Assembly (NCBI GenBank): GCA_025024175.1
Contig: QCXZ01000041.1
Span: forward strand, 51,393,786-51,457,785
DNA length: 64,000 bases
Direction of reading: 5' to 3'
From: Rhyzopertha dominica
Taxonomy: Eukaryota > Arthropoda > Insecta > Coleoptera > Bostrichidae
Positions 25,992 to 38,221 of the stretch are shown here, in pieces; the stretch's first letter is position 1; every line of letters starts with the position of its first letter. Both the position numbers and the translations under genes were made by a program. The notes beneath the pieces were generated by a model. That model was not told the DNA's origin. It searched no databases and saw only the letters and a list, made by a program, of their open reading frames with translations.

Positions 25992-28270
25992 CAGGGTGAT
26001 TTTTTGAAAACTTCACACCTTAAATAACTTCAAATATAGCAAAAATTTAAAAATTTGCAAAAACAGGTAAACTTTTGTTTGCAGGGGGACAACTTTTGAG
26101 ATAAGTTTTTAATGGATAGCGCTTACTCTCTGAGCAAGGTAGACACCCCTTTAAAAATTTTAAATGGAACTATCCATCTTGTGATACATCATTTGAAAGC
26201 TTATTTCACAAAGGGTCTGGCCATGTAATTAGTTTTACCACGTTTAACTTATTGACGGGGTAATAGATTAATAGTGCCTACGAAACAGGTTGCTTATTAA
26301 ATTGAATATTTTGGACTGTTTTCAACAAAATGTATTTTATTTTAGAGCGGAAATAAAATTTGTCCTTACGAGAACCCAAAATTTAAATAAACAACTTGTA
26401 AAAAATATGACACTTAAAAAAACTCCCAGAATACTGAAAATTTTCTTTTAACATTATTATTAACATTAAAGTATTTATCATGTAATTTTTTAGAAAGTCC
26501 ATGTCAACAAAAAAGAAAAATTATTTATTTGTAACCCCAAAAACAGTGTGAACAAAACCATAGAAATTCAAACCTTACAATAGATTCTCAAAATGTGCAC
26601 CACCTCTTTCCATACAATAATACAGACGGTTCTCGAACTCCTGCTGCACTTTTCGGAAAGTTTCAGGTGGAATCCTCCTGCACTCGTTAATAATTCTTTC
26701 TCGCAGATCGTCCAGGCTAGTAGGTTGTGTTTTGTAAACCACAGATTTTAAATGACCCCATAGAAAGAAATCTAAAGCAGTCAAATCGGGTGATCGTGGC
26801 GGCCATTCAATTGTTCCACGCCTACCAATCCAGTGAAGAGGAAATCTATGATTTAACCAATTTCGCACATTAATGGCGTAATGCGGTGGGGCTCCATCAT
26901 GTTGGTAAAATAATTCGTATTCATCCAACATTGGATTTCCTTCAGGGTCACGTTGGTTTTCTAATTGCTCTGTGATTAAAGGATCAATAACGTTATCAAG
27001 TAATTCTAAATGCATTCCCCCATTTAGCGTCCCATCAATGAAAATTGGACCTACAATTGCGTTGCCAAGTATTCCAGCCCAGACGTTCAGCTTCTAAGGA
27101 ACTTGTGTATGACCTCGAAAAATATAAGGATTTTCGTCACTCCAGTACCTGACGTTATGTTTATTTACATAGCCGTTCAAAAAAATGTGCATTTATCATT
27201 GAAGCAGATATTTTTTATTAGATTTAGATTTACTACAATCTTTTCTGTCATAATTTCGCAAAATTGCAGTCTTCTATCGAAGTCATCTTCGCCGAGTTCC
27301 TGGAGAGTTTTCATCTTATAGGGATGGAATTTGTGCAGTTTTGTAACTTTCCGTACAGATGAATAAGAAAGTCCAGTGGGTGTAGAAATGTTATGCAAAG
27401 AGCTAGTTGGATCCATTGCAAAATGAGCAAGTACTTCAAGTTGGGCCATTTCATCAACGACTCTATTCCCTGCCCTTTTTTGTTTACTACAGATCCAGTG
27501 TCTTGAAATTTCTGCACGAGATCGAGAATGTACCTAGCGTCAACATTTTTATCGGGGTGCCGTTCGTTAAACACCCTTGCTGACGCACGAGCACAGCTAT
27601 GCTCAGCACCGTAAATAAAAATTATTTCTATCCTTTCGGCAGTTGAATAAACCATTATCACTTGGACTCTCACTTTAAAATTTCACGCGATTTATAAAAA
27701 GGAATGTGAACAAAAAGATGGTCGTGCCAAAGAAGTAGCAAAAAAGTTGAAACAAAAAATTGGAAACACAAAGTAGATAATTATTTAGCCAATTCAGTAT
27801 AAACTGTCGAGTTGCAGTATCAGGTAATGTCGAAAGAAAATTTTAAGTATTTTTGGCATTTTGCTCAGGTGTAACAATTATTTTTTAGGCTTAAGTAAGG
27901 ACAATTTTTATTGTAACTGCAAGACAATAAATTTTGTTAAAAAAAGTCCAAAATATTTCATTTTATAAGCCACTTGCTACAATGCACTTTTTGACCCACT
28001 ACCCCGTCAATGGGTAAAAAATAGTAAAACTAATTACATGGCAAGACTCCTTGTGTAATAAGCTTTTAAATGATGTATCGTAAGATGGGTAGTTTCATTT
28101 AAAATTTTTGAAGGGGTATCTACCCCGCTAAGAGGGTAAGCGCTATCCATTAAAAACTTATCTCAAAATTTGTCCCCCTGCAAACAAAAGTTTACCTGTA
28201 TTTGCAAAATTTTAAATTTTTCCTCTATTTAAAGTTATTTAAGGTGTGAAGTTTTCAAAAAATCACCCTG
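25992..28270 (-). mobile_element. Tc1/mariner-type transposon with long inverted ends
   Basis: The element starts CAGGGTGATTTTTTGAAAAC and ends with its inverted copy; the outer 28 bp are perfect inverted repeats and similarity extends about 275 bp inward (to GACGGGGTAAT at 26,256 and its partner near 28,003). TA flanks both ends (25,990-25,991 and 28,271-28,272). It carries a transposase on the - strand. The size of 2,279 bp is large for the superfamily because of the long ends and AT-rich filler. It sits inside a LINE remnant. Confidence 0.93.
26575..27673 (-). pseudogene. transposase of the 26-kb element, broken
   Basis: Three - strand frames follow each other. 27,673-27,470 holds an N-terminal HTH domain of the DUF4817 kind (FIYGAEHSCARASARVF, then RHPDKNVDARYILDLV). 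27,449-27,177 holds a second HTH (LSYSSVRKVTKLHKFHPYK) and the first catalytic region NICFNDKCTFF. 27,015-26,575 holds YQHDGAPPHYA (second Asp), WIGRRG and PPRSPDLTALDFFLWG (third Asp), ending AHFENLL and a stop. A frame change near 27,450-27,480 and an in-frame stop near 27,095 inactivate it. This protein type is widespread in insect genomes. Confidence 0.85.
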
Positions 28271-28330
28271 TATATCAATGTTATTGTGGACTCAATCGAT
28301 TGTAAAAGCTACTTTTCGTAGACACGACGC
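28271..28330 (+). pseudogene. LINE reverse-transcriptase fragment, right half
   Basis: This continues the frame of the fragment at 25,735-25,991 once the 25,992-28,270 element and one TA copy are disregarded. Coding-like sequence stops within about 50 bases at a TAG, and no FADD box follows, so the rest of the LINE has been lost or decayed. Confidence 0.7.
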
Positions 28331-28334
28331 TAGT

Positions 28335-29780
28335 AATCCGCATAGTTTTCAAATATACTTTTGGGGTCGCGTTTCACAAACTCAATGAATGGTGAAGGAG
28401 AAGTTTCATCCTGCAGTTACTGTTGTTATGAAGTTAAACTGGTTAATGACCACTGGTCATTATCTTTCCAATTGCAAAAATGAGATCATAATCTAAGGTA
28501 GGTTTTAGGGTTGAAACGTCCAACCCCCGCAAAATTTTAACCAGTGTAGTACTGTTTTCATCCGTTATTGTCCTGTTTTAAGACTACACGAACTCCATAA
28601 AATTATACGCCGCGACTTATTTGCAAAGGCCGTAACACACGTAAACACAAGTTGTCAATGCTCGTGGAACACGCAATTCACATCAATTCTACGACCGTTA
28701 TCAGGTTTTTACCTACACCTACAAACAATAACATTAAAAAATTGCGTTTTCTGATGGATGCGGCCTCGCATGGACATCAATAATTAACGTCCAATTAAAG
28801 AGCACTTCACTGAGAGCTACAGGGTTATCTGGAATACGTGCTGTTGCCACAAGTAACGTGCTTTTCTGGATAGAAATCCACAATTTTTTTTGACGAAGAA
28901 TAGTTTTAGCAAGAATGACCAGTACGTTATATTCAATCACTTACAAATTACAAGTTGTTTTGTTTTTAGGGTCTATTGATTACAATTATTATTAGACTAA
29001 ATATTTTCCTGGTGTATTAAACAAACAGTGGTATTTTATCTTTGTTTGCTCTAATAACAAAAATAATTGAGAAAAACCGTTTATGAGTTAATTTTCTTGG
29101 AATATGTTGCTAAATCAGCGGTTAGTTGGAACTGTTTTTGCTCGTTTGTGGATACATAAACCATAATACAATGCTACCGCTATCAAGTTTGCATTATAGG
29201 TTGTAATGAAATATTGCATTTAATTTTTACGTAAGCATTTTAGTGTATATTATTGAATTTTATACTGACAGTTCCTACGTCAATGCTATTGCTAAATTAT
29301 CTATACATATACATTCCTGAACTTTATATGCCTTAAATATTCAACACTTTTACACACTGTAATAAATTTAAAGTGCTAAGGCTGTAGACACTGAGTTATA
29401 CCATGGTCTAGATATTCAGACAACAAGTATACCTTTATTAATAAAAAAACTAGCGCATCTTATATTATCAGTGGAAAGAAAAGTTCATTTTTCGCCTGAT
29501 TTTTGATTTGGTAATCACGTTGGCAATTTTATTTTTGATAACGATGTCACTTTGCCAGAAGTGCGCTAAAAACATAGTTTTACTACATGGCAATTTAAAG
29601 AAACTGCTTTAAGATAAAAAAATACAAAATAATTTAAAAAACATTCATTACTGATATCTGTGCAGAATTCTACTATAAAACAAAAGTGTTCATAAGTAAA
29701 AATTCAAAAAATGTGGAGTACATCGTATTCTAGTAGTAACTCACATTAGGCAGGATGGGATCTATTCAGCTTTGAAAAGT
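28335..29780. other. intergenic, nothing recognised
   Basis: AT-rich with no convincing coding run, element end or RNA gene. A 68-codon - strand frame at 28,734-28,940 has no recognisable motif. Confidence 0.3.
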
Positions 29781-29789
29781 ATGAGAGAT

Positions 29790-30760
29790 GCTTTACCGCA
29801 GGACCTGATGATGTTTCCAGTTTTGTTTTGCGTGACTGCATAGTTAAATATTTGTTGGTCCATTACCTATATAGAATATTTAATTCAATTGTCAAGCGAG
29901 CTTAGCTCCTAGATAGTTATAACGTTATAAGCGCTGACATATACATATGCTTAGTGTTCAAAAAGGTACTCCTAACGATAATGAAAATTATCGCTCAATT
30001 TCGATACTTCGTAATTTTGGTAGGATATTTGAAATACAGAAATATATATGATCAAGTATTACTTATTATCAACTTAGATTTGTCTCAGAGAGATCCACTG
30101 TAACTAACTGAGCATACTTTTCGTAGTATCTATCCGAGCTTCTTGATGATAAAAGCCAAGAAGATGGAATGTACACTGCCCTTAATAAGCGTTTAATACA
30201 GTTGATCATAACATCATTACTCGTGCTATTTCAGCCTTATCAAGTGAACGGTGACAAAAAATTTGCTTTTCTAACTATACATCACCTGATTTTTGATACA
30301 CCTGGTGTACCGCAAGGATCCATCGTTGATCCACTATTAGGTTTATTGTTTATCGATGACATTACTAATGTTACAGTTTGTAATGCGTTACTTCATGCTC
30401 ATGACCTCGAAATACATCGTGAGATAATCTCAGAAGATGATTGCTTTATTTTTCCGACAAATCAGCTGAGATTAATGGTGCTATCCTAATCGATTGTCAC
30501 TGAATATAGCCAAATGTGCCGTTGTACTCTTTCGACAATATTGAACTTGTATGGTGTATGGACTTAATTCAATGAACTTATAATAATCATTATCGTCACT
30601 GAAGCATATCAACTTTTGGTTTTCTTATAGAGAAATTATCGAGACTTCCACAGAAATGAGACACGGAAATCTATTCATATTTCATTGATCCGCTCTAGAC
30701 TTGAATATTTTCGTTTTTTGAAGATGGAGTGGATTCTTTATAAGATGTCCATCGGGTAAT
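29790..30760 (+). pseudogene. decayed LINE reverse transcriptase
   Basis: LINE motifs appear in correct order on the + strand with frameshifts between them: AGPDDVSSFVLRDC (29,800), VFKKGTPNDNENYRSISILR (29,955-30,015, the NYRPIS-type motif), YYQLRFVSERSTVTN (30,064-30,108), GVPQGSIVDPLLGLLFIDDI (30,304-30,363) and a degraded FADD box (LLHAHDLEI, 30,390). A C-terminal stretch (RLSLNIAKCAVV) follows at about 30,490. It is 5'-truncated and inactive. Confidence 0.82.
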
Positions 30761-30764
30761 TCTT

Positions 30765-31430
30765 CCACAAAGATTTTACTTTAATTATCTCTGTCTGTAT
30801 ACAAGAAAGGTTATTTTTTCTTAACTTTATTCGCAACAAAATTGAGTTTTGCTGAGATATCTAATGTGATGTAGGCATTGGGAGTAGACGTGGATATTGT
30901 ACTTTACGTGATTAGAATTAAAATGTAGTTTATGCCTAAACCTCTCGGAGAGAAGATTGTAAATAGTTATTGTTATTTCTTGTAACTGTGTTTTACGTGT
31001 AGTTCCAATGTATAACTATAATAAAATCATTTACCTTCTGTAAACTCAACCAATGATCAAGCTTCATTACTTGGGCGTGGTGTAATTCTATAAGCTGAAG
31101 AATGGTAATCATCAGGAATCATAGAAGCAATGCTTCTGATAAAAAAAAATGTGTCTAACGCATGGAAGGATTATTAATTCTATAGAGTTTAAGAATTACA
31201 AATTACTCAGAGAAGAATCGATGATTATATCTTTCCTAACTAAAGATCTATAAACTACATCACTTTATCCACTGAATCTACAACTGAACTGCGTATTAAA
31301 CCTAATTTCCGGTCACCCTGTATCTATTTGATCAACGCTATTTACACATATCGTACGCATGCTTTATAGCCGTTCCGGCAACGTTGATCGCCACGTTCCG
31401 CAAGGTCTCTAATTGGAGTTTATCACTTGC
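30765..31430. other. upstream region of torso-like
   Basis: Mostly AT-rich and featureless. A solitary right-type transposon end GGTCACCCTGTAT lies at 31,311-31,323. A TATA-like motif cannot be assigned with confidence. TCAGT at 31,435-31,439 fits the arthropod initiator and would give a very short 5' leader; alternatively TTGCAG at 31,427-31,432 may be a splice acceptor for an upstream untranslated exon. Confidence 0.35.
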
Positions 31431-31450
31431 AGGTATCAGTCGCAGCAAGG

Positions 31451-31582
31451 ATGTGGTGGCGGACGCTGCTGCTCGTGCTGCTGACTGCGCTACACACACG
31501 GGCAGACGACGAGTCGCAGCTGCAGGTTGGCAAGTCCATCAACATCTTCTCGAGGTACGGATACCTCAGCCTCAGCATGAAG
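31451..31582 (+). other. tsl: tsl coding exon 1 (signal peptide)
   Basis: 44 codons from ATG to ...LSMK, followed by the donor GTGAGT. The hydrophobic core LLLVLLTAL and a small-residue cleavage site (TRA then DD) make a standard signal peptide, fitting a secreted product. In-frame sequence 5' of the ATG has no earlier methionine. Confidence 0.9.
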
Positions 31583-34500
31583 GTGAGTTGTGTTTGCTTC
31601 TTGGGAGCGAGGTCTTTCGGGAAGAGGTGGTGGTAAAGTTTACCGCGCTTACGACCTTTTAAGGTCTCGATTTTTTAATGCTTGAAGCTGGTCAGAACCA
31701 GATTCTACAATTTTGAAAGCTAAAAAGTAATAACAAGCCTACGATATAGTGGCTTACACAAAATATCGTTTAAAATTAAGTTAAAAAGATGGGGGAGGAT
31801 ATATTTAGTTATGCCCATTCATTTGATATTGCGAACACTTTTTGAGATATAGAACAAACTCGTGAGTTTTTTCTATAGAAACCGTGGCTGGCTATGATTG
31901 ATGATTTTAAACCATTGGATCTGTTGGCGAAATATGACAAAACGACATCCACCTTAAATCCTTTAACTCTAAGATTTTAGATGTATTAGTGAATACAAAA
32001 AACGTATTGTTACTTTTATAACCATTAGAGCTTCTTAAAAATTAGTGAAAGTAAATACCTAACCACAGCATTGGAGTGAGTTTCTTGCTTAGCTTAGTTC
32101 CAATTGTAGAGGAAGTAAACAAATACGGCCTTCAATGTACTTATGTTTGCTTACAAAGGTCTTCACGCGAAGGTATGACCACAAACATCCATTACATTTA
32201 GACCTTCGTGGTAATTTTTAGAAAAAAGTATTACCATGTTAAAAAACATGCTCACCTTTTTGATGCAAAGTGAGCTACTGCTCAGTTCTATTATCCTAAT
32301 TTTTTAATTTAAAATTGATTAACATATAATTGCATACAAGCTATATTAAGGAAAGGATAATAAGCATTATGCCAGGTATAACTTATTTTTTAAGGATGTA
32401 GTCGTAAAAGTACAAGAATGATCTCGAAAATTTCTTTTATATCTTGATTAATTGATGAAGCTGTGCATTTTAGAAGACCTCAAGCATGAAAAAGGCTAGA
32501 TCCTCTCCTTCTTTCCAGGTAGTGTCTCGAAACGACACCGACTGGGTCTTCCGCGAACCCACATTGGACATCTTCACAGACCTGGACTCTTTGACTTCCC
32601 GTCCAAAGAGAGTAGCCAAGAAGGGCTTCCAGGGCGACTTCTATGTGGAATTCTGCGACGACTTGGATCAGCTGTTCCAGGCCTACTTCAGGGAGTTCAC
32701 CTTCGAGAGGCTAAACAAGCCGTGGAAGGCTTTCACGGCCAGTTGGAGCAAAGAAACTGTAGCGAAGAGCATGGGCATCAATTCTTCTTTCGTTCAGGTC
32801 AGTTCCCTTTTTGTGCTGGAAGACCAGTGGGATAACGTAACAGAAGTTTATCTTTAAGCATCTTCTAGCTTGTGTTAAATACTGTTTCTAGATTTACTAT
32901 TTATTAACGTCAGTTACAACTTATTTTTAATAATTCTTGTAGAATGCAACTTGCTGAATCTAAAATTATGCACATTTAGATTTTATTCTTCCAACGTTCC
33001 CAAAATAAAACAAAAATCCATAATATTTATATTAAGTAAATATAATATGTTTGTTTTTAATCTTAACGCAATGCAAAAAGTTGTTTAGAAATCGACTGTG
33101 TGAAGCAAACTAAAAATTATATAATCCTAATTTATTGTATCATTAAAGGCTTCCGTGACCGTGTTCCAATGAATCTTGTTGATTTCTGAATTGTAACCGC
33201 GTCTTCAAACGCTTGCAAATATAGCTCTTTCTCTAGTGATAACCTTTCTCTTTGCTTCTTGTTCATAGTTACAGCAGTCATTTTAAATATTCTTTACTTA
33301 TTTCTAAGTTTATAATTTTCTCAGAAAAATTCAAAAAACACTGATGTAGTAAGCAAATGGTCTGCGAGGTAGATAGAATGCTATAGAGCAGTAGTTGCTG
33401 TAAAGACCCTTTTTACAATCCTACTTGTGGGTATTGATGTTTGTTGTTTACATGTATTTTGTCTCTACAAAATGGGGAAAAGCTAATTTTTTGTTAGTTA
33501 AAAAAAACGCAACAATTACTATTACCAAATACCCTTAAACGTTTTCTATTTGTTACTTTTAGGGCGAATACTGCTATGCACTCGTAAGGCTCTCCAGATT
33601 TCGTGACAGCGTGGCCCTATCAAGTTTACCGAGAAATATTCGACTAGCACAAACTGTATCTGAAGAGATAGATGGAATTCGAATAGGAGATGTGTATAGT
33701 GTATTCAGGTTCATACAGAAGTTTGGAACACATTACATCAACTCATTTGTTACTGGGAACTCGTTGTATCAGGTAAGTTCTGTAATGAATTATATACGAG
33801 GATCATGTCAAAATTTCAGCACACAAAAACAGTTTGCAAATGAAACTTATATTTTAAAAACAACTTTTATTCTAAAAATTTTTGTCTAGGTTCAACTATA
33901 CTTCCATTACAGACCTATTTCCTGACAGCAATGATGAAATACATAGTTACGTACCTGTCTCCCTTTTTTAATCAATACCTTGTCGACATATCGAGGTCTT
34001 CTTGTGTTTTGCAAGAATGATGTTATTGATAATCTGATAACTTCTTTATATGTCTTAAAAAATTATTAAGAACACTCGCTTTTATAAAATTTAAAGTGTA
34101 CCGATTAAGTATAGATTCGCAGATTGAATACAACAATTTTTCGTTCATTAAAACCTTGTAAACGTCTTACGTAACTCACCGTCGCTCTTAAGACCTCAAC
34201 TGTGTTGCTCATGTTCTAAAACACAATTCGACCACGACGAAAACTGCCCAGTAACGTACAAATGCTAAGCAGATTTAGTTCCGTCATTCAGATTTGGATT
34301 TGTTTAGATTTGAAGTGTTTCGCAATAAGAAAGTGACAATTTACTGCTTCTAAATATTATTTGCCAATACCGCAAGTCAGTTAAAACGGAGTGCATAAAG
34401 GCGTTGCATAAGAAGTTATTTGAAATTATTTTTACGAGTGTCCTTGTTTGCTATCTTTGTTTTTTTAGCAGAGTAACCTTTGTCTGTTTCATTAATTGAA

Positions 34501-37500
34501 TTTTGAGAAAACCTAGATACGGGATAACCTGGAGATAGTGGGTTCATTTTGTTTTCGTCAATGGAGTTTCTTGGTAATGTCATGTTAAACATCTCTATTA
34601 ATTTCGTAATTACTATACGTACCTCCAATACATTACATTCAGCAAACGTCCAAATTTTGTTCATGTTAGTAATGTATCGTTTTATGTTAATTTCCAATTT
34701 TATACATACATTTCAAAAAAAGAGACTATAATTCATATATGGGGATAGTTGTTAAAAAAGATTCTAACATTCCAAAGTAACTATTTAATTAAAACAAAGT
34801 ACATATATCAGATTCTGATTTTGAATTTTCAGTGATCATATTTTCCTCTAAAGACCTTTTGAACTTGAGTATCCTAACGTTGCCCCGCTGGTATCGGTGG
34901 CACTTTCCACACCTCATTTATAACATCAAAACAAAAGTGGCGAAACAAAAAATTTTGTGATAGTTTTTGACTAGAATGCCTAAACTATAGAACTGGCTTT
35001 GTGTGTATACCAAAGGCTTGTATACAGGGTCGCTACAGAGTATAGAGCCAGCAGGATATTCTGTTCTGCATTAGCTTATGGCTAATTAAAATGCATTTTC
35101 TGCAGTTTTTCCACTCCGTGTCAGCTCCCGTTGCCGAGATATGAGCGCAAGTTGCATTTTTTGAGTTGAGAAAAGCGTGAGAACAAATTTGGGTCTTGCA
35201 AAAATTTTCGGGAATAAAACCATATTCGTTATCGATAAATGAGAACAAAAACTCCAGGTGTCTCCATTTTTCTCGTGACTGGTGGTGACATTCATTCACT
35301 TTGTTATGTGCTATCGCAAATCAGTTAACATGATTGCATCGAAATTTTGAATATGATTGGTTATGGAGATAGAAGGCGAATTTATTCAGAAGTTGGCGGC
35401 GTATAATTGACAATCATTTTTAATTTCCACCAGTTCTTTCTCAAGCCTAAACCACACTGCAAACTTTCAACATTGTTTGCAAACTTCAAATTTCATTAAA
35501 AATTCCATCAACATCCTCGGTGTCGCATTTATCTTTCGCAGCTAATGGTTACAGAACTCAGCCCTGACCAGCTTATTTTTTATTCAGCAAATAGCTGGTT
35601 CGTAAGACATGTTGCGCAAAGCGAGTTAACATTCATTCGCATGGACGCCACCTTTGGCTCCTATATCATCATCTGGAGGCATTTAAACCAAACGATTATC
35701 GTCGAGGATCCCGTGACTAATGCGATGTTAACGCTCTTTTGTTTGTTGGCACACAACGGCGAATAGGTTCAAAAGACATTGACCAGGTGAGTTACCAAGG
35801 TCGACGTTACTTTTACTGAATGACGGGGAGATATTTAAATTGTATCGTTTTTTTCGTCGTGTCCGGCGATACGAACCATTCGAAACTGTAGTGTGAGGGC
35901 ATATTGATATACAGGGTGTCTCTTTTATGGTATCTCTGACCATTTATAGTCAACACGCTGCTGACGGTGCTTTTGTGTACATGATATCTTTATCCCCATT
36001 TTCTGACAGATGTTCCGACGATGTTCTTCGCTCTTGCTACCAGTTGCCTCTTTTTGGCAAGTTCAGACATGGGATACCTTGCTCACATTCAGGGATTGTA
36101 GGATAAATCGTTTCACAAGCTGATTCCAAAGACGACTTTATCTCCACTTTTGGAACTACATCTGAGACACTCTTTTTTGACAGGTTTATCACATTGTTGG
36201 TGATGTTGGTTGAGTTTGAGGATCAATCCATCTTTCCACACAGTATCATAGGCCGCTGATAAGTCTATGAGCACTACTCCAGCTTCCAATCCTTTCTGGA
36301 AACCAGCTTCAGCATATGTTGCTAGAGCCAAGACTTGGTCACAGCAGCTTCTGTTCTTCCTAAAACATGCTTGTTCGTTCAGAAGAGAGTCTTGAATAAT
36401 AGGTTATATTCTCTGATAGAGTAGTTTCTCTAGTACCTTGTAGCAGACACGCAGAAGGGTGAATCAATGAAATATATATATTTTCTTTACAAATTCTTTG
36501 GTACGTTAGCTTTTGTTACTTCCGGTGATTCAGACTACTTATAAATCGACACGAAAATAATTTACGACAAATTAAAGCTACTGAAAAGTAGTGTGAATTA
36601 AAAAATCAAGCTTCAGAAAAATCTTAATATTGATAAGGATCTTAAGGTGCTCCTTAATCGGGAAAAAAACGTTGGAGTGTTAATATAGAACGAATGATTG
36701 CAATAGTTGAGTTTTTGTGAAGCCAAAATGCTGTTTTTTCCTTTATCTGCTTTTTTAATCATATAAATAACTTTACCATGCAACGCATTCTATAGATTAT
36801 ACATCTGCATCTGCTGCCATATACTGGTCAGATTTGGAACCCCTATTTATAGACAATTTTTTTTGTAAGATGATAGACGACAAAGATGTTATCCTTAGTA
36901 GAGTTTCGAAGTCATCATAGAGGATTAGTGATCTATGATCTGTGGTAGTCGTTGCAAACGCCTTCTGTTTTATCAACCAAGATAGTACACTGTTATATCG
37001 ATTGTAATCTGCATTTATCGGTTGAAAACGCGTCCTATGTTATCAGCTTAGTTAGTTCACTGTTATATCAGCTGAAATCTACAGATATCGTTCTGCATTA
37101 TGAGATGTCGCTGCAATACTGCCCTTATTAAAAAGCCTCTAGGGACTCTAACTTACTATTAATTTTTTTGATCGCATTAAATTTGAAATTTGAAGATCTT
37201 CAACAAGTTTTGGTAGAAAGCATTAAAAAAAAACAGTGGTTCAGCAATAGCTTAAAATTTTTGCAATCTTGCTTCAGTAAAGATTATATGATGTCCACTT
37301 GAGTTGTGTTAAATCTGTGGATCGATGAGGGCGTTTCGTAGGGCAGCAAAGATAAGTACAACTTCTTAGGTACCTCAATGAAAAAATTTTGAATGATTAA
37401 ATTTGCATTTCTTAATTATTCTCTGCATTGACAATAAGATGTAAACTGGGTAGCGTTTACCATTGCTTTCGCAATAATGTCTACTTGTTTATTTTCGCAA

Positions 37501-38193
37501 GAGATGATATGCTTCTTCATTATGCTTCATATAAAAGATTTAAAATCAGTTTTGTTAAGTATTTTTAATAAACGGGATCTTCCTATTGCAAAAGAAAAAC
37601 CATTAGCAATGTAGTAATGACAGAGGTACTAAGAAAACAGCATCCAAGCACAATGCAACAGTCAGAATAATTGACATGGACAACTGATATCACTGATGTA
37701 ATTTTACCTACCCGATCCTAAATAAGAGGGGCATGCATCATGCATTGAAGGTCGTCAGTGTTCTAAATGCATTAAATAAAAATTTCTTTGTTCCAGGTCT
37801 TCGTATACACACCCAGCGTGTACCGCAACCTCAAAAACCTCGTAAAACATCTGAGGACTGTCGAACCTCGCCACCCCCGAGTTGACAAACTACTTCGGCC
37901 CCTGGCAGGCAGAACACATGGGCTCGATCAAGGCGGCGAGCGGCAACAAAACGATCGAATCGTGGGCGGCCCAGCGTCTCCGCCTCCACCACTACATCTT
38001 CACGTACCCCAGCCTGTTCAAAATAAGGGGCGACGGGCAGCTGATGCGCTACCTCAACGAGATCCTCGGCGACGAGGCCATCTTGGAGATGAACATGCGC
38101 ACCGTGGCGCCCGCCTTCAAAGATCCCGCCAAACGCAAGTGGTTCAACGAGGTGCTCGACAACTACATGTCGCTGTGGGACGTCAACCTCTGA
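31451..38193 (+). CDS. tsl: torso-like, secreted MACPF-domain protein (frameshift in last exon)
   Basis: Torso-like is an extracellular protein with a membrane-attack-complex/perforin (MACPF) domain. In insects it localises activation of the Torso receptor at the egg poles. Coding exons: 31,451-31,582, 32,519-32,797, 33,563-33,772 and 37,797-38,193, all joined in phase 0 with GT/AG sites. Exon 1 gives a signal peptide (WWRTLLLVLLTALHTRA, residues 2-18). Exon 3 carries the MACPF signature FGTHYINSFVTG at about residues 191-202. Exon 4 ends MSLWDVNL. The total of about 338 aa is close to the usual family length. Oddity: in exon 4 the frame through VFVYTPSVYRNLKN must shift by one base between about 37,837 and 37,866 to continue as SNLATPELTNYFGPW; no splice explains this, so it is an assembly error or a real mutation. 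Exons 2 and 4 are GC-rich and exon 3 is AT-rich. The start is the first ATG before the signal peptide. Confidence 0.93.
32519..32797 (+). other. tsl: tsl coding exon 2
   Basis: 93 codons between acceptor TTTCCAG and donor GTCAGT. It includes RNDTDWVFREPTLDIF, FQGDFYVEFCDDLDQLFQAY and a C-terminal NSSFVQ. Two possible N-glycosylation sites (RNDT and NSS) suit a secreted protein. Confidence 0.9.
33563..33772 (+). other. tsl: tsl coding exon 3 (MACPF signature)
   Basis: 70 codons between acceptor TTTTAG and donor GTAAGT. It begins GEYCYALVRLSRF and ends TGNSLYQ. FGTHYI is the conserved MACPF core motif. Confidence 0.9.
35542..35766 (+). other. unexplained open frame in tsl intron 3
   Basis: After a good acceptor (TTTCGCAG ending at 35,541) an open frame of 74 codons begins Leu-Met and runs to a TAG at 35,764. 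Its entry phase (0) equals the exit phase of tsl exon 3. A GTGAGT donor-like site follows at 35,788. Composition looks protein-like (LSPDQLIFYSANSWF, FIRMDATFGSYIIIWRHL) but I recognise no family. It could be an alternative last exon of tsl, a fragment of a mobile element, or chance. Confidence 0.25.
36113..36460 (-). pseudogene. LINE reverse-transcriptase fragment in tsl intron 3
   Basis: The - strand encodes LLNEQACFRKNRSCCDQVLA followed by a motif-A region GVVLIDLSAAYDTVWKDGL, typical of a Jockey-type LINE reverse transcriptase (NEQ.GFR...S..DQ, then the DLSAAYDTV catalytic region). It is truncated on both sides and belongs to a different LINE type from the fragments at 25.7, 29.8 and 53.9 kb. 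Confidence 0.75.
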
Positions 38194-38221
38194 GGGGGCG
38201 CCGCCCGGGATTTCTTGTGAT

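Larger units (their letters stand above)
33773..37796 (+). other. tsl intron 3, 4.0 kb, with transposon debris
   Basis: The largest tsl intron. It holds a LINE fragment on the - strand (36,113-36,460), two solitary transposon-like ends (TATACAGGGT at 35,021 and TATACAGGGTG at 35,907) and an unexplained open frame at 35,542-35,766. No other gene is recognised in it. Confidence 0.75.
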
